35,662 bases of DNA. Origin: Sporosalibacterium faouarense (GTDB taxonomy: Bacteria > Bacillota > Clostridia > Tissierellales > VENL01). Positions 23,729 through 32,834 of the stretch are shown here, one piece after another. The stretch is from assembly GCF_016765695.1 (NCBI RefSeq), contig NZ_JAETGO010000002.1, positions 1 through 35,662 on the forward strand. The letters run 5' to 3'. Under the pieces are notes generated by a model. The model was not told the DNA's origin and searched no databases. It saw only the letters and a program-made list of their open reading frames with translations. Position 1 is the first letter of the stretch. Every line of letters begins with the position of its first letter. The position numbers and the translations under genes were made by a program.

Positions 23729-25876
23729 ATGGGTTTGACCAATCAATCTACTGGAACAGGTGCTTTAAAGGAGATGTTCCAAGTTGATTTTGAATCGCCT
23801 GACGACATAGTCGTGGCTTTAGCAGGTAATCCTAACACAGGAAAAAGTACAGTTTTTAATAGCCTTACAGGTCTTAATCAGCATACCGGAAATTGGCCAG
23901 GTAAAACTGTAACAAACGCTCAAGGAAAGTATAATCATCATAATAAGAGACATATATTAGTAGATTTGCCAGGGACTTATTCACTATTAGCTAGTTCAGT
24001 TGAAGAACAAGTGGCTAGGGATTTTATATGTTTTGGTAATCCCCATGCAACTGTTGTAGTCACAGATGCTACATGTCTAGAAAGAAATCTGAATTTAGTG
24101 TTACAGATAATAGAAATTACTGATAAAGTAGTAGTTTGTGTAAACCTTATGGATGAAGCAAAGAGAAAAAGCATTAATATTGACTTAAAAAAATTATCTA
24201 AACTTTTAGGAGTTCCTGTAGTAGGCACTACTGCCAGAAATGGTGAAGGTCTAGAGCTACTTAAAGATACAGTATCCAAAGTCGCCAGTGGTGAAATTAA
24301 AACAAATCCTAGAAAGATAAATTATGACGAAATAATTGAGGAATCTATAAAGAAAGTAGACTCTGATATAAATAAACTAATAGATAATAAATTTAATAGT
24401 AAATGGGTTTCTCTACGTCTTATTGATGGAGACCTCCCATTATTAGAATCCATGAATGAGTATCTTGACTCTGATTTAACTAAGAATGAATTACTAAATA
24501 AAAAATTGAAAATAGCTAGAGATAAATTAAAGGATGACGGTTTAAAAATAGAAGACCTTAGGGATCGTATAGTTTCTAATATTATAAAAACTGCTGAAGA
24601 CATTGGCAAAGATGTAGTTAGAGTAGAGAATAAGTCTCATAATCAACTAGATCGAAAAATTGACAGCATATTAACCTCCAGAATATTTGGTATTCCAATT
24701 ATGATTGTTCTTTTAGGTATAGTTTTTTGGATTACAATTGAAGGTGCTAATGTTCCTTCTTCCATGTTAGCTAATGGATTATTTTGGATTGAAGGTCAGC
24801 TGACTGAACTCTTTGGTTGGCTTGGTACACCAGAATGGGTTCATAGTATTCTTATATTAGGTATGTATAGAACACTAGCTTGGGTTATATCAGTAATGCT
24901 TCCACCAATGGCTATTTTTTTCCCTCTATTTACTCTACTAGAGGATTTAGGATATTTACCTAGAGTAGCATTTAACCTAGACTATTATTTTAAAAAGGCT
25001 TGTGCACATGGTAAGCAGGCATTAACCATGTGTATGGGTTTTGGCTGTAATGCTGCAGGAATTATCTCTTGTAGAATAATTGATTCTCCTAGAGAAAGAT
25101 TGATTGCTATAATTACAAACAATTTTGTCCCTTGTAATGGACGATTCCCAACTTTAATTGCCCTTGCAAGCATCTTTATAGCTAGTGCCGCAGGAGCATT
25201 TAGTTCTATTGTTGCTACTCTAACTATATTGGCTACTATTGTATTGGGTGTAATGATTACTCTATTTATATCTAGAATATTATCAAAAACGATATTAAAG
25301 GGACTGCCTTCATCATTTACTCTTGAGCTTCCACCATATAGGAAGCCTCAGATAGGAAGAGTTATTGTTAGATCTATTTTCGATCGTACCTTATTCGTTT
25401 TAGGCCGTGCAGTGGCTATTGCCGCTCCTGCAGGATTAGTTATTTGGTTTATGGCTAATATCACCGTTGGAAATGCAAGCATATTGACTCATTGTGCACA
25501 ATTTTTAGATCCATTTGCAAATTTATTGGGATTAGATGGTTACATTATGATGGCTTTTATATTGGGAATGCCTGCTAATGAGATTGTAATACCAATTCTA
25601 ATCATGAGCTACATGGCTAAGGGGTCTATACTAGAGCTAGATAATTTAGCTGAAATGAAACAACTATTTATTGATAATGGATGGACCTGGCTCACTGCTG
25701 TTTGCACTATGTTATTTTCATTGAACCATTGGCCTTGTGGAACTACTCTTTGGACCATACGCAAAGAGACTCAAAGCTGGAAATGGACTTGGATATCTTT
25801 ATTGGTCCCTACTATTACCGGTATTGTAGTATGTTTCATAGTAGCTCAAGGTGCTCATCTTCTTGGTTTGGTTTAA
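23729..25876 (+). CDS. FeoB, ferrous iron transporter
   Basis: This 715-aa Fe2+ transporter has an N-terminal G-protein domain and a polytopic membrane domain. Nucleotide motifs are GNPNTGKST (33-41), DLPGTYSL (79-86) and NLMDEA (about 138-143). The membrane part has the two Gate regions, with MCMGFGCNAAGI and NNFVPCNGRFPTL. Conserved Cys residues (in FGCNAAG and VPCNGR) match the proposed Fe2+ path. AAGGAGG lies about 8 bases before the ATG. No feoC follows; a terminator lies at once downstream. Confidence 0.96.
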   Translation: MGLTNQSTGTGALKEMFQVDFESPDDIVVALAGNPNTGKSTVFNSLTGLNQHTGNWPGKTVTNAQGKYNHHNKRHILVDLPGTYSLLASSVEEQVARDFICFGNPHATVVVTDATCLERNLNLVLQIIEITDKVVVCVNLMDEAKRKSINIDLKKLSKLLGVPVVGTTARNGEGLELLKDTVSKVASGEIKTNPRKINYDEIIEESIKKVDSDINKLIDNKFNSKWVSLRLIDGDLPLLESMNEYLDSDLTKNELLNKKLKIARDKLKDDGLKIEDLRDRIVSNIIKTAEDIGKDVVRVENKSHNQLDRKIDSILTSRIFGIPIMIVLLGIVFWITIEGANVPSSMLANGLFWIEGQLTELFGWLGTPEWVHSILILGMYRTLAWVISVMLPPMAIFFPLFTLLEDLGYLPRVAFNLDYYFKKACAHGKQALTMCMGFGCNAAGIISCRIIDSPRERLIAIITNNFVPCNGRFPTLIALASIFIASAAGAFSSIVATLTILATIVLGVMITLFISRILSKTILKGLPSSFTLELPPYRKPQIGRVIVRSIFDRTLFVLGRAVAIAAPAGLVIWFMANITVGNASILTHCAQFLDPFANLLGLDGYIMMAFILGMPANEIVIPILIMSYMAKGSILELDNLAEMKQLFIDNGWTWLTAVCTMLFSLNHWPCGTTLWTIRKETQSWKWTWISLLVPTITGIVVCFIVAQGAHLLGLV

Positions 25877-25888
25877 TTTAGATTAATA

Positions 25889-25930
25889 AAAATAATGACC
25901 TCTAACTTTATTGGTTAAGGTCATTATTTT
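25889..25930. terminator. Convergent terminator, feoB and gerB
   Basis: Thirteen-base arms (AAAATAATGACCT and complement) extend inward by CTAAC/GTTA. A/T runs on both sides support termination in either direction. The right arm overlaps the gerB stop codon. Confidence 0.85.
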
Positions 25931-27026
25931 ATGTCTTCTTTAAATTAGATTTTCTACTTTTTACTTCTGCCACGATAACAATAATAACTGGAAGAACAAC
26001 TTGAAATGGGAATGCATAGTATTTCCATACATGGGTTGACCAGCTTATAAAGTCCATTATGCTGTCACTTATCAAATATGCTAAATTTAATTTTACTAGA
26101 GCTACTGGAGTTACTATAAATCTATAGTCTTTAAACCCAAAAACCTTTGTTAACCCTTTACATGCTGCTAAAGAGCATACACTTAGTTTAACAAATCCAC
26201 CTATCAGAAAAACTACTGATACAACTATTTCCATTCTCTGAATAAAATTTCCTACGTTCAAACGCCTTACTGCATCATAGGATGGAAAGTAAACCTCTGA
26301 TACCCTATCTGCTCCTAATACAAGAAGATCCGTTGTTGACGATATCAATATTATGAATCCAGAAATAAATAAACCGGAAAAATAAATTTTAAAATGAGAA
26401 AGTCCTTTCTTTTTTATAGATGAAAAAATCATTGTGAAGATTACAATTTCTCCAAAGGGAAATGAGAAATCAGTAAAGGCACCTTTTAATACTGGTTTAA
26501 TTCCGTTGTATAATAATGGCTTTAGATTATCTATTTCCATTTGAGGAATTAGCAATAATACAGTAATAATTATTAATCCTATAATAAATGGAACATAAAT
26601 CTCAACAAACTTTCCTATTGTCTCTATGCCTTCTTTTATAATCCATATGTTTAATAACGTTACAAATAGCATAGGAACTATCATAGGCGTTTCCGGCGCA
26701 GCAACTGTGACATAAAATTCACCGAAATCTCGGACTACTAAGGAACTTAAATGAAATGCAAACCAAACATATAAAAGTCCAACTATTTTCCCTAATATTT
26801 TTCCAAAACAAATCTCTAAAATATCAAATAAATCTTTACCTGGGTAAAGATAATTAATTCTAGCATATATAGCTACAGCTGGTATTGCAAAAATAACTGA
26901 GCAGATAACCGATAACCATAAATCATTTCCTGCTTCTATTCCTGTTGTAAATATTGATGAAACACCAACTACAAAAAGGATTATAGTAAATACCCCTTGC
27001 TTATTAGAAATCCTCTCTATCCTCAT
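25929..27026 (-). CDS. Germinant receptor B subunit (GerAB/GerKB type permease)
   Basis: This is a 365-aa integral membrane protein with about ten helices of the endospore germination permease family (APC-like fold). The N-terminal segment has GVFTIILFVVGVSSIFTTGI, then PGKDLFDILEICFGKILGK, both typical. It sits in the inner membrane of the spore and probably binds the germinant. It is last in the A-C-small-B operon, with AAAGGAG 7 bases before the ATG and 19 bases after the small gene. The germinant is unknown. Confidence 0.92.
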   Translation of the reverse strand: MRIERISNKQGVFTIILFVVGVSSIFTTGIEAGNDLWLSVICSVIFAIPAVAIYARINYLYPGKDLFDILEICFGKILGKIVGLLYVWFAFHLSSLVVRDFGEFYVTVAAPETPMIVPMLFVTLLNIWIIKEGIETIGKFVEIYVPFIIGLIIITVLLLIPQMEIDNLKPLLYNGIKPVLKGAFTDFSFPFGEIVIFTMIFSSIKKKGLSHFKIYFSGLFISGFIILISSTTDLLVLGADRVSEVYFPSYDAVRRLNVGNFIQRMEIVVSVVFLIGGFVKLSVCSLAACKGLTKVFGFKDYRFIVTPVALVKLNLAYLISDSIMDFISWSTHVWKYYAFPFQVVLPVIIVIVAEVKSRKSNLKKT

Positions 27027-27045
27027 TTATATACTCCTTTAAGTA

Positions 27046-27258
27046 TTATTTTTCTCCAACAATTGCAAAAACAACTTTTTCTATTAAATTGGCAGGACTA
27101 GGAACCTTTACACCAAAGCTAAGTAGCATACTAATTGTAAAAGAAAAACAGAGTAAAATACTATAGACATATATTTCTTTTTTCATTTTCTTTTTTGCTA
27201 ATAAATATATCTCAGTTACCCCTATTATTGCATAAAATATTATCACTAGAATAAACAT
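27046..27258 (-). CDS. Small two-helix membrane protein in the ger operon (possible D subunit)
   Basis: This 70-aa protein has two hydrophobic helices (about 1-20 and 30-49) joined by a Lys-rich turn (KKKMKKE), then a short polar end. It lies 2 bases after gerC and 19 before gerB, with GGGAG before the ATG. Small two-helix D subunits are known beside some Bacillus germinant receptors and can modulate response. Equating this gene with them rests on size, topology and position only. Confidence 0.72.
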   Translation of the reverse strand: MFILVIIFYAIIGVTEIYLLAKKKMKKEIYVYSILLCFSFTISMLLSFGVKVPSPANLIEKVVFAIVGEK

Positions 27259-27260
27259 AC

Positions 27261-28406
27261 CTAATCTCCCTTTTTAATTGGTTTTGATAGTAAAGCGCTT
27301 CTCTTTATCTGAATACTAACATCTACCTCTGTTTTAATCTCTTTAAATTTATCATCCCATTCACTTTCGATTTCTTTCCACATATTTGGCATATTATACT
27401 TGATTTCATTTCCAAAACCAAAGATATCACTGTCATATTCTTGCTGAGCCTTCTTTATTACATCTTCTAACCTTTTTTTTATCTGTTCCCTAGAAGCCTC
27501 CTCCAGCATTTTTCTTTTCCCATCATCCATGAAATCTATTATTCCCGTGATTTCTCCAATAGAAGCATCCATTTCTACCTTTATTTTTACAATTAGCTGT
27601 CCATTTACCATCTCCGGTTTTATTTTACTTTTAATACCGAAACTCTCCAATGTTACACTTTCACCGCTGCCACCAATATCTTTTATTACATATATCCCTT
27701 CTTTAGCTTCTCCTATAATTATTAAAAAACTTTTCGTTTCCAGTCCGTCTAGTTCTCCTATATATTTATCTTCTCTAAATATTGCTGTTCCATTTATCTC
27801 TGGAACTACCTCATCTCCACTTTCAATAACGAATGTTTTAGGTAGGGTTGGTGCAATACCTTTTGAAGATATTTCATTTAGAAAGCTCCATAGTCTAGCA
27901 TCTCTAAAATATTGTACTGCATCCTTGGCGTCCATCATGTCATTCATATGAAAGGATATACTATCATGTATCTTTTCCTTCCCTTGCAATATATTTCTTG
28001 CATTGCAATCCTTTGACATTAAGATTCTTATATCTGCTCTAACTTCAGCGTCTCTATTTACAAAATCAAGAGCTGGAAAAATTCCTTCCTTTGCTATATC
28101 TTCACTTATTATTAAAATTTTTGCATGGGGCCAGTATAGTCTCTTACCATTCTTCAAAATCAATAATCTTACAGCATCAAAGACTGTATCTCCTTCAATT
28201 GAAATCACATCAGAAATCATATTTATATCCTTTTGTCCTTTAGGCGTTGTTATCTCAACAGTGACTATATACTTTCCATTCTCTTTATTTTTATCTATTG
28301 CCATTCCTGTAACTATTGAAAGCTCTTTTAGTTCCCTATAATTCCAACAGCCTGTTAGCAAAATACTCAAAATAATTGTAATCAATAGTATAATCTTTTT
28401 CATCAT
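27261..28406 (-). CDS. Germinant receptor C subunit lipoprotein (GerAC type)
   Basis: This 381-aa lipoprotein has a signal peptide ending in LLTGC, then WNYRELKELSIVTGMAID, the standard GerAC opening. The rest is the three-domain Spore_GerAC fold, with FFxD-type conserved segments (YFRDARLWSFLNEISSKGIAPTL split around 165-187). It is anchored on the outer face of the spore inner membrane. The gene follows gerA by 21 bases. TGGAG lies a rather long 14 bases before the ATG. Confidence 0.92.
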   Translation of the reverse strand: MMKKIILLITIILSILLTGCWNYRELKELSIVTGMAIDKNKENGKYIVTVEITTPKGQKDINMISDVISIEGDTVFDAVRLLILKNGKRLYWPHAKILIISEDIAKEGIFPALDFVNRDAEVRADIRILMSKDCNARNILQGKEKIHDSISFHMNDMMDAKDAVQYFRDARLWSFLNEISSKGIAPTLPKTFVIESGDEVVPEINGTAIFREDKYIGELDGLETKSFLIIIGEAKEGIYVIKDIGGSGESVTLESFGIKSKIKPEMVNGQLIVKIKVEMDASIGEITGIIDFMDDGKRKMLEEASREQIKKRLEDVIKKAQQEYDSDIFGFGNEIKYNMPNMWKEIESEWDDKFKEIKTEVDVSIQIKRSALLSKPIKKGD

Positions 28407-28427
28407 TTTTATATTAACATCTCCAGA

Positions 28428-29969
28428 CTATTCACTATCGTCTTCCTTTCTAACTATATCTTCTTTAACTATTGCTCTAGGACGAAAATACATTTTCCAC
28501 CAAGGAGCTCTTATAAACATATCTTTTTCTTCTTGTCCATTTAACGATGCGATATTGCTCATATAAGATACTCCAAAGGATCTTATACTTATTAGATGAA
28601 TAGACAAAGCCATTACTCCAAAAATGTATCCATAGAGACCCAAAAAAGAAGCGAGAATGACGAAAACGACTCTTATTATAGATAGAGCATCTAGCATTTT
28701 CGGTAGTAAAAAACTTGATATACCTGTAAAAGCAGTAACTATTACAATTGGTGCACTTATTACCTTTGCATCTACTGCCGCCTGACCTAAAACTAAGGCT
28801 CCAACTATGCTGACTGTTTGACCAATAGGTGCTGGTAGTCTTATTCCAGCCTCTCGTATAATATCAAAGACTAGAAGCATCACTAGTGCCTCCACAACTG
28901 TAGGCAATGGAACTCCTTGCTGAGCTGCTGATATACTCATAACTAGTTCTGTAGGCATCATCTCTTGATGAAATGTCACTAATGAAACATAAATTGCAGG
29001 AATGCTAGTAGCTAGAAAAAAGCTTGTTATTCTTAATAATCTTGAAGCACTAGCATATATATAATTTTTATAATAATCTTCATTAGCTTGAAAGTATTCT
29101 ATAAAAATGAAAGGAAGTGTCAACACAAATGGAGTGCCGTCGCATATTAATGCAACTCTTCCTTCAAGTAATCTTCCACAGACAACATCTGGCCTTTCTG
29201 TACTACCTATGGTTTTAAATGGAGAATAAGGTGCATCCTTTATCATTTCTTCAATATAGCCAGTCTCTAGTATTCCATCTATATCAATCTTTTCCAATCT
29301 AGTTATTAGTTCCTTTACTATCTTTTTATCGGCTATTCCATTCATATAACATAAACATACCTTAGTTTTTGTCTCCCTACCTAATTCTCTAAAATTAAAT
29401 TTTAGTTTAGGACTTCTAATCCTTCTTCTTATCAGTGAAATATTTACTCTTATAGATTCAGTAAATCCCTCCCTAGGACCTCTAACATTACTTTCAGATA
29501 GAGGTTCGCATATAGCCCTAGTCTTCCAACCTTTTGTATCAATTACTAAAACTTCTTTTATTCCATCGATCATGAGAATCGTGTCTCCATATAAAATAGA
29601 ACCAATTATATAATCTACGTCTTTTGACTTCGTTATTTCTCCTGCAGATACTATTTTTTCAATAAAGTAATCTAGTGTCGACCTATTGGTAGGTTTGTTT
29701 TCAATGGATGTTTCCATTACTGCCCTTAGAACACTTTCATTCATCTTTCTTGTATCAACTAAACTATCCACAAAAATAATAGAACACTTAATACTATTAG
29801 GCCCTTTAGTCTGCAATCTCCTGTAGACTATACCATCATCTCCTGTGAGTATTTTTTTTAGCATACTAATTTTATCTTCTAAGGAGTTTCCTATTTCTAT
29901 ATTTTCATAGTTGTTATTGTTTTCTCTCTTTTTCTCATCTATAATCAAGTTCTTTACAAATTTAAACAT
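28428..29969 (-). CDS. Germinant receptor A subunit (GerAA type)
   Basis: This 513-aa protein has a soluble N-terminal region (about 1-280), four or five central helices and a short C-terminal tail. The family motif VRGPREGFTESIRVN (about 163-177) is present, as are GSTERPDVVCGRLLEGRVA and RLPAPIGQTVSIVGALVLGQAAV. It is first in the operon, preceded by AAAGGATG. Such operons are normally read by sigma-G in the forespore, but I could not pick a confident sigma-G promoter in the AT-rich 90 bases upstream. Confidence 0.94.
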   Translation of the reverse strand: MFKFVKNLIIDEKKRENNNNYENIEIGNSLEDKISMLKKILTGDDGIVYRRLQTKGPNSIKCSIIFVDSLVDTRKMNESVLRAVMETSIENKPTNRSTLDYFIEKIVSAGEITKSKDVDYIIGSILYGDTILMIDGIKEVLVIDTKGWKTRAICEPLSESNVRGPREGFTESIRVNISLIRRRIRSPKLKFNFRELGRETKTKVCLCYMNGIADKKIVKELITRLEKIDIDGILETGYIEEMIKDAPYSPFKTIGSTERPDVVCGRLLEGRVALICDGTPFVLTLPFIFIEYFQANEDYYKNYIYASASRLLRITSFFLATSIPAIYVSLVTFHQEMMPTELVMSISAAQQGVPLPTVVEALVMLLVFDIIREAGIRLPAPIGQTVSIVGALVLGQAAVDAKVISAPIVIVTAFTGISSFLLPKMLDALSIIRVVFVILASFLGLYGYIFGVMALSIHLISIRSFGVSYMSNIASLNGQEEKDMFIRAPWWKMYFRPRAIVKEDIVRKEDDSE

Positions 29970-30102
29970 ATTCTCATCCTTTTTTTACACAGTTTATTCT
30001 TATATAATATTATTGTTCTTAATGGTATTTTTTATTATTATCTTCAATATTTAGTATAAATACTATTTTTTAAGGGATATTTAGTCTGATGATATAAATC
30101 AA

Positions 30103-30135
30103 AAGAACTTCCCATGTTTCACATAGGAAGCTCTT
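30103..30135 (-). terminator. Terminator after rubrerythrin gene
   Basis: The minus strand folds AAGAGCTTCCTATGT with ACATGGGAAGTTCTT through two G-U pairs and a GAA loop, followed by TTGATTT. The pairing is perfect only on this strand. No gene is seen in the rest of 29970-30274. Confidence 0.78.
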
Positions 30136-30274
30136 AGTGTCGCTTATAAATAATTTTATTAAGCTGAAACTTGTATATTTACAAATTTTAAGTATTTTTA
30201 CAGTATTAAACCAAAACAGTAATTCTCTTAAGAAAATCACCGCTTTAAATCTGAAAATAGTCTTAAAATGATAA

Positions 30275-30835
30275 TTATGCGGTAAAGTGTTTATACATTT
30301 CTTTTCTTGCTCCACATACTGGACAGACATCTGGTAAATGATCTTTTATAGTATGACCACAAATGGGACAAACATATACAGGACCTAATTCCATATCATT
30401 TCCTTGCTTCGCAGCCTCTTGCGCCTCTGAAAAAAGTGTAACATGTATTTTTTCAGCTTCTAATGCATAATGGAACGCTCTCTCTGCTCCTTTTTCATTC
30501 TGAAAACGCGCAGCATTTAGATATACTGGATACATTTGTTCAACCTCGTGTAATTCTCCCTCTATTGCTCCTTGTAAATTATCAGCTGTTTTACCTGATC
30601 CAAAAACTGCACCCGCTGTTACATCGTAGTCACCTTCTCTATCCTTTAATTCTCTAAAATGATTATCAGCATGAGCCCACTCTGCATAAGCTATAGCTCT
30701 AAATAATCTTCCAATATTAGGCATTCCTTCTTTATCTGCCATATCACCCCATATTAAATATCTCATATGAGCCATACTTTCACCACCATAGGCTGATCTT
30801 AAGAAATCAGCTGTCATATCGTTTTTTACTGTCAT
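30275..30835 (-). CDS. Rubrerythrin
   Basis: This 186-aa protein has an N-terminal four-helix diiron domain and a C-terminal rubredoxin domain. Diiron ligands are seen as Glu19 (GGESMAHMRY), Glu52 and His55 (EWAH), the EGELHEVEQ helix and EAEKIH. The Fe(SCys)4 centre is CPICGH ... CPVCGA. It reduces hydrogen peroxide in the cytoplasm of anaerobes with electrons from rubredoxin or NADH oxidoreductases. It is a single gene with AAAGGATG upstream and its own terminator. Confidence 0.95.
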   Translation of the reverse strand: MTVKNDMTADFLRSAYGGESMAHMRYLIWGDMADKEGMPNIGRLFRAIAYAEWAHADNHFRELKDREGDYDVTAGAVFGSGKTADNLQGAIEGELHEVEQMYPVYLNAARFQNEKGAERAFHYALEAEKIHVTLFSEAQEAAKQGNDMELGPVYVCPICGHTIKDHLPDVCPVCGARKEMYKHFTA

Positions 30836-31080
30836 TATTAATCATCCTTTCCATATTATTCTTTAACACTAGTATTATGAGAGATTTTATAAATACTTAT
30901 ACCTATCCCAGAACTTTATGTTTTATTTCTAATTTATTATTATGATTATTAGCTTGATGATATGTCTATTCAGTAATTTAGTTATTTTGTCATAGAAGAA
31001 ATACCTTTATTAAAAACATATTAGGTTTTATTTAAAAGTTTACTTAAATACTAATTACATAATTCATAAATTAATAAAGA
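30836..31080. other. AT-rich upstream region of rubrerythrin gene
   Basis: No gene is seen. TTATTATGATTATTA at 30937-30951 matches the PerR-box pattern (TTATAATNATTATAA) at 12 of 14 defined positions, about 100 bases before the start codon. In DNA this AT-rich such a match could be chance. Confidence 0.35.
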
Positions 31081-31128
31081 AAGCTCCATCATGGTAACTA
31101 CTTTAGAAGTGATACCAAAATGAAGCTT
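31081..31128 (-). terminator. Imperfect hairpin after cbiO, probable terminator
   Basis: AAGCTCCATCATGGTA pairs imperfectly with TACCAAAATGAAGCTT around a TACTT/AAGTG inner stem. T-rich sequence follows on the minus strand. It lies about 70 bases beyond the cbiO stop. Confidence 0.55.
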
Positions 31129-31200
31129 ATATTGTGGATTTATTTTTTAGCAATTACATGTGTCTTATTAGTTTAAATCTCGTGATTATTTCTAATCTTT

Positions 31201-31962
31201 TTAAATTTCTTTTTTAGTGCCACAAACAGGGCAATTTTGCAGTGAGAGAGGAACTTCTAGTCCACAGTTATCTAATAATTCATCATTGGTTAAGATTTCC
31301 TTAGTATTACCATCGGCTACTATTCTACCACCTTTAATTACAATAGTTCTTTTACAGGTATCTAGTACCATATCTAAATCATGACTTGTAATTATTTTTG
31401 TGTGCTTAAATCTATTTAAGAGCTGAATCAATTTTCGTCTGGATTTAGGATCTAAAGCTGAAGTTGGTTCATCCATTATCAGTACCTCAGGTTCCATAGA
31501 TAAAACAGAAGCTATGGCAGCAGATCTTTTTTCACCACCGGATAACTTAAATGGTGACCTATCCTTTAAATGAGAAATGCCAACCATTGCTAATGCCTTT
31601 TCTACTCTATTTTCTACCTCAACCTCATCAAGTCCATAATTTCTAGGCCCAAAGGCAACATCCTCATAAACACTTGTCATAAATAGCTGATCATCAGGGT
31701 TCTGAAATACCATTCCAAGCTGTTGACGAATTTTAGATAAGTTTTTTTTATTTATACTTCTATTGTCCACTAATACTTCTCCAGTATTTGGAAATAAAAT
31801 CCCCATAATCAGCATTAATAATGTAGATTTGCCCGCTCCATTTGCTCCGATAATCCCTACAGATTCTCCTTCTGAAATCACAAATGAAATATCTTTTATA
31901 GCTATATGTTCACCTGGATATGTAAAATGTAATTTTTTTATTATTAGCTTATTATTACCCAT
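31201..31962 (-). CDS. Energy-coupling ATPase of cobalt/nickel transporter (CbiO)
   Basis: This 253-aa ABC ATPase has Walker A GANGAGKST (39-47), Q-loop FQNPDDQLF, signature LSGGEKRSAAIA, Walker B VLIMDEPTSALD and switch SHDLDMV. The FQNPDDQLF segment is typical of ECF transporters. The last 15 residues include CPVCG, a half zinc-knuckle not needed for the ATPase. It directly abuts the cbiQ stop codon, with AGGAG 10 bases before the ATG. Confidence 0.92.
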   Translation of the reverse strand: MGNNKLIIKKLHFTYPGEHIAIKDISFVISEGESVGIIGANGAGKSTLLMLIMGILFPNTGEVLVDNRSINKKNLSKIRQQLGMVFQNPDDQLFMTSVYEDVAFGPRNYGLDEVEVENRVEKALAMVGISHLKDRSPFKLSGGEKRSAAIASVLSMEPEVLIMDEPTSALDPKSRRKLIQLLNRFKHTKIITSHDLDMVLDTCKRTIVIKGGRIVADGNTKEILTNDELLDNCGLEVPLSLQNCPVCGTKKEI

Positions 31963-32772
31963 TTAATTAATCACTCCTGTAAATATCCTATCTATGATCA
32001 AAGGTATGTTATATATTCTCACTATTGTGAAAAAGAAACACCACATCATCAAATATAGAAAGTCTTTAAAAGTAATTTTGCTATTATAACCATTAATATA
32101 TTCCCCTCTAAACCCTCTTAAATTCATGGACTGATATACTCTTTGTGCCCTATCAAAAGTCCTTATTATTAATATTCCTGTAAAAGAACCCCACACACTC
32201 CTATGTATCCCTTTCTGTCCAGGTGCCCGAAGAGAATATGCCCTTATCATTATAGAGACTTCTTCAATCAAAACAGAAAAATATCTATAGGTTAGTAATA
32301 GTTGTAATACAAATATCTTAGGAACCTTAAGCATCCGTAATGCTTCTGCTATTCTATTAATTCCTGTAGTTGCTACAAGTAAAATACTTGCAGTTACTGT
32401 CAATCCACATTTTATTAATATGGATAAAAAAGTAATCCAGCCCCTTGATATATATATATTACCTATAAGTACCTTTGAGTTATCAAATAATGGATTCATT
32501 ATTCCAATCCCAATAATCAGTGGAGCAACGATTAATAATCTTTTAAGAATTGGAGTTATTGGTAATTCCCCTAGCAAAAATATAAACATTGGATAGAAGA
32601 TTAAAGGTAAAAGTCCACTTACATCATATCTTTCAAATGATATAACCACAGCAAGATAAAAAACTGTGGTTATTAGCTTTATAAGTGGATGTACTTTATG
32701 TATAAAGGAATTATGCTTTCCAAGGTCATCCAATAATCTTAAGTGATATAATGAATTTTTAAGTGTGGACAT
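31963..32772 (-). CDS. Transmembrane coupling protein of cobalt/nickel transporter (CbiQ)
   Basis: This 269-aa ECF T-component has four to six helices. The two cytoplasmic coupling motifs are visible as RAYSLRAPG (about 180-188) and SMNLRGFRGEY, containing the AxxxRG-like patterns that dock on CbiO. It lies 62 bases after cbiM and directly before cbiO. It transmits ATPase movement to the metal-binding CbiM. Confidence 0.92.
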   Translation of the reverse strand: MSTLKNSLYHLRLLDDLGKHNSFIHKVHPLIKLITTVFYLAVVISFERYDVSGLLPLIFYPMFIFLLGELPITPILKRLLIVAPLIIGIGIMNPLFDNSKVLIGNIYISRGWITFLSILIKCGLTVTASILLVATTGINRIAEALRMLKVPKIFVLQLLLTYRYFSVLIEEVSIMIRAYSLRAPGQKGIHRSVWGSFTGILIIRTFDRAQRVYQSMNLRGFRGEYINGYNSKITFKDFLYLMMWCFFFTIVRIYNIPLIIDRIFTGVIN

Positions 32773-32834
32773 ATGAAATCAAATCCTTAATATTATTTTA
32801 GTGTAAGTCTTATAATTGCAACGATCTGTTGCTA

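Noticed and set aside
23442-23729. Minus-strand ORF over feoA
   Set aside because: FeoA in the opposite frame has clear family motifs and a strong ribosome site.
30070-30330. Minus-strand ORF of 86 codons
   Set aside because: It overlaps the conserved rubredoxin end of rubrerythrin out of frame, spans its terminator, and lacks a ribosome site.
30937-30951. PerR box upstream of rubrerythrin
   Set aside because: Twelve of 14 matches to an AT-only motif in AT-rich DNA is too weak, and it sits about 100 bases from the start codon.
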